From Lachnospiraceae bacterium (GTDB lineage Bacteria > Bacillota_A > Clostridia > Lachnospirales > Lachnospiraceae), in the NCBI GenBank assembly GCA_017620345.1, contig JAFZQP010000062.1, forward strand, positions 1-41,862: a stretch of DNA of 41,862 bases, given 5' to 3'. Of this stretch, positions 7,212 to 16,431 are shown one piece after another. Below the pieces are notes generated by a model. That model was not told where the DNA came from. It did no database searches and was given only the letters and a program-made list of their open reading frames with translations. A program made the position numbers and the translations under genes. The first letter of the stretch is position 1, and every line of letters begins with the position of its first letter.

Positions 7212-8906
7212 TCAGGCCAAATTCTGAATAAGGTTGTCCAGCATGTCATTGCATGCCGTTATATATCTTGATGCCGCGTTGTATGCGTTTTGGAACTTTA
7301 TCATGTTCGTGAGTTCTTCATTGGAAGATACTCCCATTATCTGATCCCTGCTGTCGGAAAGGTTATGTGTTGCCACCTGCTGAGCGGTAACGATGCTCGA
7401 ATATACGGATCCTTCCGTTGCGACCTGTCCGACAAGTGCCGAATAATAATCCCTGTAGTTATATGTTGTCGTAAGATCCGGTGACAGCGTGGAGAAGTTC
7501 CTGTTAAATGCATCTGCCAGCAGATCCGCCTTGGCATGATCTACCTGTTTATCCTCGGTAACAAAGTAATTGCCCAGTTCTGACGGAGTCTTGAGAAGAT
7601 CGGGATTGATCTTTATGTTCGTTATCGTATAGAGACTGTCGATATCGGCGTGAGTCGGATCATCTCCTTCCGGAACATACCGGTAATAATCCTTACCGCC
7701 TTTTGATATCTTCTCATACCTTGATGTTCCAAGCCTTACAAACAGCTCTTCCGGAAGATCCTCATCGGATTCATATATCGGAAGAAGGCTTTCATCCTTG
7801 GGATCTGATGCATTATATGCATCGATCTTATCTTTTTCACCGGTCAGTATATTATTGACCTCGGTCATCAGACTGTGAACCATCTGGTCAAGCTCGGCCT
7901 GAACCTTCATTACTATCGATTTGGAAGTAGGGATCAAAGGATCTTCTTCCCCCGGGTAGTTTCCGTTCATGTATGTGTTGTAATCCATATCGGTATAGTT
8001 GGCTCTTCTGTCTCCTCTTGCCAGAACTACCGACTTGAGCTGTCCTATATCCGTATTGAACGCTGTGGCTATCTCTTCATTTCTCTGGAATACTTCTGCG
8101 TTCATGTTCTGAGGCCATACCGGCGTGTAAAATCCCGTACCTTCCTCGACTATGACATCCATATGGAATGTGCGGTCCCTTGCCACAAGCTCAACACCCT
8201 CTACCAGCACTTCCGTGGCACCGTCAGCGTTGGTATGATATGAAATATTTGCAAGGCTGGAAAGCTCATCCAGTGCCTTGTTTCTCTGATCGCGAAGGTC
8301 GTTGGCTTCCTGCTCCCCGAGCTCTTCCTTGTGTATCTTTTCGTTGAGTTCATGTATCTCATCACCGAGATCGTTGATCCTGTCAACGTATTCCTTTATA
8401 CGTGCGTTGAGATTATCCTGATATGCCGACAGTCCGTTATATACCGCCTGTGCACGTTCTATGAACTGAGCTGCGGTATTAACGAATGAGCCCTTTGTAA
8501 CTGAACTGGAGGGATCCTTCTGAAGCTCCTGTACCGATGTCCACAGGTTGGCTATCGAATCCTGAAATGCCACACCGTCAAACTCCCCGAGAAGTGTTTC
8601 GATCTCCTGTGTAGTCTCCTGACAAACATCATAAAAAGAAGACCTTCCGGTTTCCTTACGATATGACTTATCAAGGAATTCATCCCTGACCTGTCGTACT
8701 ATATCGTATTCAACTCCGAGGCCTATCTGCATCTTGGAAACAGATGCGTTTGATATATTATTATAGGTCATGTCTGCATGGAGCGTCTGCTGACGGACAT
8801 AACCCGGTGTTTCTATATTGGAAAGGTTGTGTGCTGTTGTATGCAGCGAATTCTGACTGGTCTGAAGTCCGGTCGCGCCTACGAAAAGACCGCTCATCAA
8901 CGACAT
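7212..8906 (-). CDS. flgK: Second FlgK-like hook-associated protein
   Basis: A 564-residue FlgK-family protein. The N-terminus has MSGLFVGATGLQTSQNSLH and the axial motif TTAHNLSNIETPGYVRQQ. There is a coiled region near residues 160-210 and a C-terminal helix NEELTNMIKFQNAYNAASRY. It differs throughout from its downstream neighbour, so this is an old duplication, not a recent copy. The ATG at 8906 follows an AGGTG site. It lies between flgN, whose product is the FlgK/FlgL chaperone, and the other flgK, 19 bases apart. Whether it is a second junction layer, a FlgK for another flagellin, or a structural variant cannot be told from sequence. Confidence 0.88.
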   Translation of the reverse strand: MSLMSGLFVGATGLQTSQNSLHTTAHNLSNIETPGYVRQQTLHADMTYNNISNASVSKMQIGLGVEYDIVRQVRDEFLDKSYRKETGRSSFYDVCQETTQEIETLLGEFDGVAFQDSIANLWTSVQELQKDPSSSVTKGSFVNTAAQFIERAQAVYNGLSAYQDNLNARIKEYVDRINDLGDEIHELNEKIHKEELGEQEANDLRDQRNKALDELSSLANISYHTNADGATEVLVEGVELVARDRTFHMDVIVEEGTGFYTPVWPQNMNAEVFQRNEEIATAFNTDIGQLKSVVLARGDRRANYTDMDYNTYMNGNYPGEEDPLIPTSKSIVMKVQAELDQMVHSLMTEVNNILTGEKDKIDAYNASDPKDESLLPIYESDEDLPEELFVRLGTSRYEKISKGGKDYYRYVPEGDDPTHADIDSLYTITNIKINPDLLKTPSELGNYFVTEDKQVDHAKADLLADAFNRNFSTLSPDLTTTYNYRDYYSALVGQVATEGSVYSSIVTAQQVATHNLSDSRDQIMGVSSNEELTNMIKFQNAYNAASRYITACNDMLDNLIQNLA

Positions 8907-8935
8907 GTAATCACCTCTGTCAATTGCTCATGTTA

Positions 8936-9451
8936 CTATTGCTTCGCATCAAAGCCTCTGACCGATCCCAATGTCTCTCCAACGCTCACGGCACTTCTGC
9001 CGTAATTGTTCGTCTCCGGAGCCTGCCTCATCGCTCTTGCCATGTTCAGGTCAAATTCAACCATCTCCAGAGACTGCTCAATGAGCTGTCTGTTGCTTTC
9101 ATTGATCGTCCGAACACTCTCCACCGTGGTCTTGAGCTTGTCATGTATCTCTGAAAGCGCACGCTGTTCGCTCGGCTGTTTTGAAAGCAGATCTATCAGT
9201 ACAGATAGCTTTAATGTTTCAACATCCTTGTTGATTACGTCCGCGATGTCACGGGTCACCTGTGCTCGTTTGGCATCCAGCTTTCCGATCGTCGTCACAA
9301 CGGTTTGTTCATCATCCGTGATCTTTTCAAGGCCCGGTATGTCTCTTGCGACGATCACCGAAGCCTTACGCCGGGACAGTTCCAGCAGCTTGCCATATTC
9401 ATCATTTTCCCTGTTCAGCGTTTCAATGAGTTCTTCAATAAGGCTAGCCAC
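8936..9451 (-). CDS. flgN: FlgN family flagellar chaperone for FlgK/FlgL
   Basis: FlgN-type proteins keep FlgK and FlgL unfolded and escort them to the export gate. The 171-residue product is almost all helix with heptad character. FlgN-like blocks include LIEELIETLNRENDEYGKLL at the start and LNMARAMRQ near residue 140, followed by a glycine-containing tail. It starts with GTG at 9451, with a GGGGAT site seven bases upstream, ten bases after the flgM stop. The context flgM-flgN-flgK supports the call more than any single motif. Confidence 0.88.
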   Translation of the reverse strand: MASLIEELIETLNRENDEYGKLLELSRRKASVIVARDIPGLEKITDDEQTVVTTIGKLDAKRAQVTRDIADVINKDVETLKLSVLIDLLSKQPSEQRALSEIHDKLKTTVESVRTINESNRQLIEQSLEMVEFDLNMARAMRQAPETNNYGRSAVSVGETLGSVRGFDAKQ

Positions 9452-9461
9452 CGGTCATCCC

Positions 9462-9743
9462 CTAGAAATTCATCTTTTCTTCGTACTTTGCAAGGAGCTT
9501 TGATGCAAAATCATCATTGCTCACATTGTATGTACCGTTTGCAATAGCTGCCTTGATAGGCTCTGTTACATCCTTCCTTATATCGGATGAATTTGCTACT
9601 GCAGCCTTTACGGTCTGGATATCTTTGCCTATGCTCGATATCTGAACCTGATCTCTTCCGTAAGCAGCCTGACTCTTGTTAACCTTCGTTGGCTTTTTAG
9701 CTGAATATAACTGGCTTACGGCATTGTATGCTTCTATACGCAT
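9462..9743 (-). CDS. flgM: Anti-sigma-28 factor FlgM
   Basis: FlgM binds and holds the flagellar sigma factor (FliA/SigD) until the hook is complete. The 93-residue product starts MRIEAYNAVSQLY and has DQVQISSIGKDIQTVKAAV, the usual FlgM mid-segment. The C-terminal sigma-binding helices include VTEPIKAAIANGTYNVSNDD and FASKLLAKYEEKM. The ATG at 9743 has an AAGGAGG site; the longer reading from 9791 does not. It is the first gene of the late flagellar operon, behind a near-consensus promoter for the very sigma factor it inhibits. Confidence 0.95.
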   Translation of the reverse strand: MRIEAYNAVSQLYSAKKPTKVNKSQAAYGRDQVQISSIGKDIQTVKAAVANSSDIRKDVTEPIKAAIANGTYNVSNDDFASKLLAKYEEKMNF

Positions 9744-9833
9744 ATCCACTCCTCCTTCCTTCCCTGGAGTTCCCCTCATCCACTGCGCCATCCGTGGCAG
9801 TCAGTGAAGTACATATTACAAGTTTCATAATAT

Positions 9834-9860
9834 TTATCGGATGATCACGCGATTTCTTTA
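9834..9860 (-). promoter_or_regulatory. Sigma-28 (FliA/SigD) promoter for the late flagellar operon
   Basis: On the minus strand: TAAA, exactly 15 bases, TCCGATAA, which matches TAAA-N15-GCCGATAA at all but one position. Predicted transcription start is near 9828, about 85 bases before flgM. Confidence 0.8.
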
Positions 9861-9894
9861 TACCTTTTTTGATTTTTTTGAATAATCTTCAGGT

Positions 9895-10752
9895 TTACTT
9901 TCTCGTAAGTGTATGTCCTATCCCACCCGCAAACAACTTCCACGCGCCGAGCATACACGACGTAGCCTCTTTGCGGGTACAGGGATATATGTACATCAGG
10001 CACGATTCGTACGCTTTGACGCTGCGCCAGCTCCCGGCAAGCTCATTCAGATCGACGACTCCGGGCTTGCCCCACGTTGTGATCAGCAGCCTGTCCCCGT
10101 CAATGTCCGTGATCGTCGTAAAATGGCTCTTTATGGCCGAATCTTTACCGTCTACGAGCCTTTGTTCAAGATCGGCGTCCGGATCGAACAGGCGCGCATT
10201 ATGGCGGTTTTTGCATGTGAGCATCACAACAGCCCCGCTCGCGGCAAGTCCCTCTTTAATGAATCCTCTTGCCTCTTCCTTGGACTTAAAAGCTGTCGGG
10301 CATGATTTTACCGCCAGGTCGAGGGAAAATTTCCTGGCGAACCGTATGATCCCGATGATAAAGCCTACATTTGACAGGCCCATCGTGCTCTTGATCCTGG
10401 TGAATACCTTTGAAGACCGGTCGACGCGGTCGTAGATGCGGTTTAACGGGAATATCTCGAAAGATCCCATAGTCTCATAGATCCCGGTCATGAGCAGCGA
10501 AAAACTGTCGTAACCGGGATCTTTTGAGCACAAAGCATCCCTGACCTGTGCCGGGATCTTTGAAGAATTCTTTATCTGTTCTCTGAACGCATCATTTACC
10601 ATGGCAAGCGACCGAAGCGCATTGGCACCTGCCACCGAGCCGCAACCGCCTGCGGCTTTCGTGTTGGACGAAAACCATCTCTGGTCACCACCGTAGCTTT
10701 TCTTTCTGTCGGGCCCGGTGATCTGCAGTTGTCTGGCTCTGGCAATGTTCAT
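9895..10752 (-). CDS. Unrecognised papain-like (C39-type) cysteine peptidase
   Basis: I do not recognise a named family. The 285-residue product has no signal peptide. It shows a likely catalytic Cys37 in GGCGSVAGANAL, at the start of a helix as in papain-fold enzymes. His210 lies in SHFTTITDIDGDRLLI, followed by TTWGKP (Trp227). The Cys...His-strand-acid/Trp order resembles peptidase C39-like proteins. It begins three bases after the glgP stop with no visible ribosome binding site. No later start keeps Cys37, so translation is probably coupled to glgP. It ends about 35 bases before the sigma-28 promoter of flgM. Substrate unknown; an amidotransferase or transglutaminase-like role is also possible. 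Confidence 0.6.
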   Translation of the reverse strand: MNIARARQLQITGPDRKKSYGGDQRWFSSNTKAAGGCGSVAGANALRSLAMVNDAFREQIKNSSKIPAQVRDALCSKDPGYDSFSLLMTGIYETMGSFEIFPLNRIYDRVDRSSKVFTRIKSTMGLSNVGFIIGIIRFARKFSLDLAVKSCPTAFKSKEEARGFIKEGLAASGAVVMLTCKNRHNARLFDPDADLEQRLVDGKDSAIKSHFTTITDIDGDRLLITTWGKPGVVDLNELAGSWRSVKAYESCLMYIYPCTRKEATSCMLGAWKLFAGGIGHTLTRK

Positions 10753-10755
10753 GTA

Positions 10756-13221
10756 TTATTTTTTAAGATTTACCTTATCAAGATGCCAAATATCGTCTAC
10801 ATACTCCTGGATCGTTCTGTCTGATGAGAACTTACCCGAGCATGCCACGTTCATGATGGCCATCTTGTTCCAGCGCTTCGTATCCTTATAGGCTTCACCG
10901 ATGAGCTTCTGCGTATTCGCATATGACTCAAAATCCTTGAGAATGAAGTAAGTATCGGCCTTTGCGGTACACTGTGTGTTAAGGAGCGAGTTGTAAAGAT
11001 CTCTGAACAGCTCGGTGTCGTTAGGGCTGTATGTGCCGTTTACAAGTTGCATGAGTACCTTACGGATATCTGCGTTGCTGTTGAATATGACGTTCGGATC
11101 ATAACCGCCGTTCTGCTCGTAGTTTATTACCTCATCGGATGACAGACCGAAGATGAATATGTTATCTTCGCCGACTTCCTCGTAAATCTCCACATTCGCA
11201 CCGTCCATCGTTCCGATCGTAACGGCGCCGTTGAGCATGAACTTCATGTTACCCGTACCGGAAGCTTCCTTGGAAGCGGTTGATATCTGCTCGGATACAT
11301 CTGCAGCCGCAATGATGAGTTCAGCATTGGATACGCAGTAATCCTCAATGAACACAACCTTGATCTTGCCGCCTATCGATCCGTCGTTGTTGATCACATC
11401 AGCGACCGAATTGATCAGCTTGATCGTAAGCTTTGCATTCTTATAGCCTGCTGCAGCCTTGGCTCCGAATATGAACGTCCTCGGTATGAAATCTATATCG
11501 GGATGCTCCTTGAGTTCATTGTACAGATACATTATATGCAGTATGTTCATGAGCTGACGCTTGTATTCGTGAAGACGCTTTACCTGCACATCGAATATCG
11601 ACCTGGGATCGACCTCTATACCGTTATGCTCCAGAATATACTTTGCCAGCCTTACCTTGTTCTGATACTTGATGTTCATGAACTCATGCTGTGCCTTCTT
11701 GTCGTCGGCGTAGACCTTGAGATGACGCAGTACCGTAAGGTCCGTTATCCACTCGTCACCAACATGATCCGTTACCCAATCCGCAAGGAGCGGATTTGCA
11801 TGTAAGAGGAATCTTCTCTGGGTGATACCGTTCGTCTTGTTGTTGAACTTGTCGGGCATGAGCTCGTAAAAATCACGCAGCTCCTGTTTCTTAAGTATCT
11901 CTGTGTGAAGCCTTGCAACACCGTTTACAGAGTATGATGCGCAGATAGCCATATGCGCCATCTTAACCTGTCCGTCATAGATGATCGCCATCTTACGGAT
12001 CTTGTCAACATTGCCGGGATGAGAAGCCTCGATAAGAAGGCAGAACCTTCTGTTTATCTCCTCGACTATCTGATATATTCTCGGAAGCAGGCTTGAGAAC
12101 AGCTCGATAGGCCATTTCTCCAAAGCTTCCGACATGATCGTATGGTTTGTATACGCAACTGTCTTCGTTGTTACTCCCCATGCTTCTTCCCATCCGAGTC
12201 CGTACTCATCCATGAGTATACGCATAAGCTCGGGAACAGCAAGTGTGGGATGGGTATCATTCATCTGGAATGTTACCTTCTCGTACAGTTTCCTTATATC
12301 GTCATGCTTGCGCATGTATTTTTCGACCGCTTCCTGAAGGCTTGCGGATACGAAGAAATACTGCTGTTTGAGACGGAGCTCCTTGCCGGCGTAGTGGTTA
12401 TCGTTGGGATACAGCACTTCGCAGATGTTACGTGCAAGGTTTTCCTGCTCTACTGCCAGGCGGTAATCACCCTTATCAAAAGAATCGAGCTGGAAGCACT
12501 CAACCGGCTGTGCATCCCATATACGAAGCGTGTTTACAACACCGTTTCCATAGCCGGGAATAGGCAGATCATAAGGAATAGCCTGCACCGACTGGTAATT
12601 TTCCTGGGAGAAATGATTTTCGCCCTTCTCATCAACGGAAACCGCAACATTTCCGCCGAACTTGACGATCTTGGCATATTCCGGACGGCGGAGTTCAAAC
12701 GGATATCCGTCCTTGAGCCAGTTATCGGGAGCCTCTACCTGGAATCCGTCCCTTATCTGCTGACGGAACATACCATAGCGGTATCTGATTCCGCAGCCGT
12801 ATGCGTTGTAGCCGAGAGTTGCAAGAGAGTCAAGGAAGCATGCTGCCAGTCTTCCGAGACCTCCGTTTCCGAGTGCCGGATCTCTTTCCTCATCCTCGAT
12901 GAGATTGATGTTGATACCGAGCTCGTCAAGCGCTTCTGCAATCTCCTTGTACTCCTTCAGGTTGATCATCGCATTGCCCAGAGCTCTTCCCATGAGGAAT
13001 TCCATCGACAGATAATAAACTATCTTGGCATCCTGCTTCTCATAAGCCTTCTGAGTCTCCAGCCAGTTATCGATTATCGTATCCTTGACCGTGTATGCAA
13101 CGGCCTGATACAGCTGCTGTTCGTTAGCCTCTTCAAGAGTCTTGCGGAAAAGCGCCTTAACGTTCTCCTTGACCTGTTTCTTGAATGTTTCCTTGTTAAA
13201 ACCCGCCTTGCGTCCTGCCAT
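10756..13221 (-). CDS. glgP: Glycogen/maltodextrin phosphorylase
   Basis: This enzyme splits alpha-1,4-glucan by phosphate to give glucose 1-phosphate, using pyridoxal phosphate in the cytoplasm. The 821-residue product has the normal family length. Motifs include GNGGLGRLAACFLDS in the N-terminal half and the PLP-lysine block EASGTGNMKFMLNGA near residue 660. Also seen are QVKRLHEYKRQLMN and TIGTMDGANVEI. The ATG at 13221 has an AAGGAGG site. It lies 21 bases after ileS, with the cysteine peptidase gene directly behind. A bacterium of this kind would use it to draw on stored glycogen. Confidence 0.97.
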   Translation of the reverse strand: MAGRKAGFNKETFKKQVKENVKALFRKTLEEANEQQLYQAVAYTVKDTIIDNWLETQKAYEKQDAKIVYYLSMEFLMGRALGNAMINLKEYKEIAEALDELGININLIEDEERDPALGNGGLGRLAACFLDSLATLGYNAYGCGIRYRYGMFRQQIRDGFQVEAPDNWLKDGYPFELRRPEYAKIVKFGGNVAVSVDEKGENHFSQENYQSVQAIPYDLPIPGYGNGVVNTLRIWDAQPVECFQLDSFDKGDYRLAVEQENLARNICEVLYPNDNHYAGKELRLKQQYFFVSASLQEAVEKYMRKHDDIRKLYEKVTFQMNDTHPTLAVPELMRILMDEYGLGWEEAWGVTTKTVAYTNHTIMSEALEKWPIELFSSLLPRIYQIVEEINRRFCLLIEASHPGNVDKIRKMAIIYDGQVKMAHMAICASYSVNGVARLHTEILKKQELRDFYELMPDKFNNKTNGITQRRFLLHANPLLADWVTDHVGDEWITDLTVLRHLKVYADDKKAQHEFMNIKYQNKVRLAKYILEHNGIEVDPRSIFDVQVKRLHEYKRQLMNILHIMYLYNELKEHPDIDFIPRTFIFGAKAAAGYKNAKLTIKLINSVADVINNDGSIGGKIKVVFIEDYCVSNAELIIAAADVSEQISTASKEASGTGNMKFMLNGAVTIGTMDGANVEIYEEVGEDNIFIFGLSSDEVINYEQNGGYDPNVIFNSNADIRKVLMQLVNGTYSPNDTELFRDLYNSLLNTQCTAKADTYFILKDFESYANTQKLIGEAYKDTKRWNKMAIMNVACSGKFSSDRTIQEYVDDIWHLDKVNLKK

Positions 13222-13242
13222 TAGATTCCTCCTTAATGCTCT

Positions 13243-16200
13243 TTAATTCTTCTTAACGCCGAGTGTCACGTTCTCGCCGTTGATGTTCCAGTCCTTGATA
13301 TATCCGTCGCAGCTTCCGATCACGATATCGTCGGCCAGCACTTCACCGCTTATCTCATCCTTGTTGGAAGTAAGTATCTGCGCGATCTTTTCATTATCCT
13401 TTGCATAGACCGTGATCCTGTCCATGACCTCGAATCCGGCTTCCTTACGCATTGTCTGGACCTTGGATACTATCTCGCGCACGAACCCTTCCTCGATCAG
13501 TTCGTCGGTAAGCCTGATATCGAGTACGACCGTGACCGAACCTTCGTTCAGTGATTCGAAGCCTTCCTGCTGCGTCATTTCTATAAGAAGATCGTCCTTC
13601 GTAAGCTCGATCTCTTCTCCGTCGGCATCAAACTTTATGGATCCGGACTCGTTGAGCTCATCCATCGCTTTGTTTCCATCGATGCCCTCAAGATATTTCT
13701 TGATGCTTCCGAGATGCTTTCCGTACTTCGGTCCGACAGTCTTGAGCTGCGGTTTGAATGTGTATGTCGTAAACTCTCTGACATCATCGGTGAACTCAAC
13801 CGACTTTACGTTAAGTTCGTCTTCTATTATCTCTTTATAAAAATCATCCAGTTCAAATTCAGCCTTAACAAACATCTTTGCGATAGGCTGTCTGTTCTTG
13901 ATGTTGGCGGCATTACGGCACGCTCTTCCCATAACGACGCTCTTAAGGACGTGATCCATGTTCGCCTCAAGTTCCGTATCGATCCAGTCCCTGTTCACCT
14001 TCGGAAAATCACACAGATGCACGCTCTCGGGAGCATTTGCGTCTATCGAGCACACAAGGTTACGGTATATCTGCTCTGTCATGAACGGGATCATCGGAGC
14101 AGCTGCCTTGGCTGTTTCAACAAGCGCGGTATAGAGCGTCATGTAGGCGTTTATCTTGTCCTGCTCCATTCCTTTTGCCCAGAATCTCTCACGGCAGCGT
14201 CTTACATACCAGTTCGAAAGATCATCAACAAACTCCTGCAGTGCTCTTGCTGCCTCGGGGATCTGGTAATTCTCAAGGTTTTTGTCAACATCGCCTATCG
14301 TCGTGTTGAGCTTGCTGAGTATCCACCTGTCCATGACAGGAAGCTTATCATATTCAAGCTTGTATTTTGTTGCGTCAAAATCATCTATGTTCGCATACAG
14401 TACAAAGAACGCATATGTATTCCAGAGCGTTCCCATGAACTTGCGCTGTCCTTCCATGACTGCCTTGTCATGGAATCTGTTCGGAAGCCACGGTGCCGAG
14501 TTGATATAGAAATACCATCTGATGGCATCCGCACCCATTGTTGCAAGAGCGTCAAACGGATCAACCGCATTGCCCTTACTCTTGCTCATCTTTTCTCCGT
14601 TCTCGTCAAGAACGAGACCGAGCACTATGACGTTTTCGTAAGGTGCCTTGTTGAACAGTAGCGTAGATTCGGCAAGAAGTGAATAGAACCATCCTCTTGT
14701 CTGGTCAACCGCCTCTGATATGAACTGTGCAGGGAATCTCGACTCGAACAGCTCCTTGTTCTCAAACGGATAATGATACTGTGCAAAAGGCATAGCGCCC
14801 GAATCAAACCAGCAGTCAATGACCTCGGGTACACGTCTCATCTTCTTTCCGCACTTCGGACACGTGATCTCGAATTCATCGATATACGGTCTGTGAAGTT
14901 CAACGGTAAGAGCGTCATCCCTTCCGGACATCTCCTTAAGCTCTTCTCTCGAACCTATGGAGTGCCTGTGTCCGCATTCGCATTCCCATATGTTAAGAGG
15001 TGTTCCCCAATATCTGTTACGGGATACGGCCCAGTCCTGGATGTTCTCCAGCCAGTTACCGAATCTTCCCGTACCGATCGATTCGGGGATCCAGTTGATC
15101 GTATTGTTGTTCCTGATAAGGTCATCCCTGACCTTGGTCATCTCGATATACCACGACTCACGCGCATAGTAGATAAGAGGTGTTGAGCATCTCCAACAGT
15201 GCGGATAGTCATGCTCGACCTTCGGTGCCGAGAAAAGTATCCCTCTCTTATCAAGCTCTTTTAATACCTCGGGATCCGCGCTTATCGCACCTGCGTCGAT
15301 CTCAGCCTGTGTAGGCTTTGCACGCATTCCAGCAAAAGGAGTCTCGGGTTTCATTACGCCCTTGTCGTCTACCATCTGTACAAAAGGTGCGTCATATTTT
15401 CTGCCGACTCTCGCATCGTCTTCACCGAATGCCGGAGCAATGTGTACGATACCGGTACCGTCGGCCATTGTTACATAATCATCGCAGTATACGAAGAACG
15501 CTTTCTTGTTCTGTGCATCGGCGCAGTCCTTCGCACACTGGTATAAAGGCTCATATTCCTTGTATTCGAGGTCCGTTCCCTTGTATGTCTCGAGCACCTC
15601 GTAAGCAGGCTTACCTTCTTCTCTCTCTATCCCTCCGAGCACACTGTCACAAAGTGCCTCGGCAAGTATGTATGTATAGCCGTCCGCAGCTTTGACCTTT
15701 ACGTATGTATCCTCGGGATTCACACACAGACCGATGTTGCTTGCGAGTGTCCATGGCGTCGTCGTCCATGCAAGGAAATATGCATCCTCGTCCTTGATCC
15801 TGAACCTGACGATGGCAGTCCTTTCCTTAAGAGTCTTGTAGCCCTGCGCCACCTCATGTGAAGAAAGAGGAGTTCCGCATCTGGGGCAGTAAGGCACAAT
15901 CTTGAAGCCTTTGTACAGAAGCCCCTTGTCCCATATCGTCTTGAGTGCCCACCACTCGGATTCGATAAAATCATCATGGTACGTTACATAAGGATCATCC
16001 ATGTCAGCCCAGAAACCGACCGTTCCCGAGAAGTCTTCCCACATGCCCTTATATTTCCAGACACTTTCCTTACATTTATCTATGAACGGAGCAAGTCCGT
16101 ACTCTTCGATCTGCTCTTTTCCGTCAAGACCGAGGAGTTTTTCAACTTCCAATTCAACGGGCAGTCCGTGCGTATCCCAACCTGCCTTACGCGGAACATA

Positions 16201-16431
16201 GTATCCCTTCATCGTACGGTATCTCGGGATCATATCCTTGATGACACGCGTAAGAACATGACCTATATGAGGCTTTCCGTTAGCCGTCGGAGGGCCGTCA
16301 TAGAACATATACGTGTCGGCTCCTTCGCGGTTTTTCATGCTCTTTTCGAAAATATTGTTATCAGCCCAGAACTTTTCAACTTCTTTTTCCCTGTCGACAA
16401 ATCCCAGGTCTGTTGATACCTTTTTGTACAT
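13243..16431 (-). CDS. ileS: Isoleucyl-tRNA synthetase
   Basis: Charges tRNA-Ile with isoleucine. The 1062-residue class I enzyme shows the HIGH motif at residues 55-58 (KPHIGHVL) and KMSKS near residue 613 (GEKMSKSKGN). The editing domain lies between, with GWDTHGLPVE and the TTPWTL block. Length and the lack of a C-terminal zinc finger point to the eukaryote-like type 2 enzymes, the group that includes mupirocin-tolerant forms; this is inference. Its ATG overlaps the queT stop (TAATG) with an AGGAG site inside queT. There is no room for a T-box leader directly upstream. Confidence 0.97.
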   Translation of the reverse strand: MYKKVSTDLGFVDREKEVEKFWADNNIFEKSMKNREGADTYMFYDGPPTANGKPHIGHVLTRVIKDMIPRYRTMKGYYVPRKAGWDTHGLPVELEVEKLLGLDGKEQIEEYGLAPFIDKCKESVWKYKGMWEDFSGTVGFWADMDDPYVTYHDDFIESEWWALKTIWDKGLLYKGFKIVPYCPRCGTPLSSHEVAQGYKTLKERTAIVRFRIKDEDAYFLAWTTTPWTLASNIGLCVNPEDTYVKVKAADGYTYILAEALCDSVLGGIEREEGKPAYEVLETYKGTDLEYKEYEPLYQCAKDCADAQNKKAFFVYCDDYVTMADGTGIVHIAPAFGEDDARVGRKYDAPFVQMVDDKGVMKPETPFAGMRAKPTQAEIDAGAISADPEVLKELDKRGILFSAPKVEHDYPHCWRCSTPLIYYARESWYIEMTKVRDDLIRNNNTINWIPESIGTGRFGNWLENIQDWAVSRNRYWGTPLNIWECECGHRHSIGSREELKEMSGRDDALTVELHRPYIDEFEITCPKCGKKMRRVPEVIDCWFDSGAMPFAQYHYPFENKELFESRFPAQFISEAVDQTRGWFYSLLAESTLLFNKAPYENVIVLGLVLDENGEKMSKSKGNAVDPFDALATMGADAIRWYFYINSAPWLPNRFHDKAVMEGQRKFMGTLWNTYAFFVLYANIDDFDATKYKLEYDKLPVMDRWILSKLNTTIGDVDKNLENYQIPEAARALQEFVDDLSNWYVRRCRERFWAKGMEQDKINAYMTLYTALVETAKAAAPMIPFMTEQIYRNLVCSIDANAPESVHLCDFPKVNRDWIDTELEANMDHVLKSVVMGRACRNAANIKNRQPIAKMFVKAEFELDDFYKEIIEDELNVKSVEFTDDVREFTTYTFKPQLKTVGPKYGKHLGSIKKYLEGIDGNKAMDELNESGSIKFDADGEEIELTKDDLLIEMTQQEGFESLNEGSVTVVLDIRLTDELIEEGFVREIVSKVQTMRKEAGFEVMDRITVYAKDNEKIAQILTSNKDEISGEVLADDIVIGSCDGYIKDWNINGENVTLGVKKN

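Noticed and set aside
12142..13224. Long open frame (360 residues) on the plus strand
   Set aside because: It lies wholly opposite glgP, has no ribosome binding site and its sequence matches no family pattern.
13714..14661. 315-residue open frame on the plus strand
   Set aside because: Opposite ileS, with no start signal and no recognisable domain.
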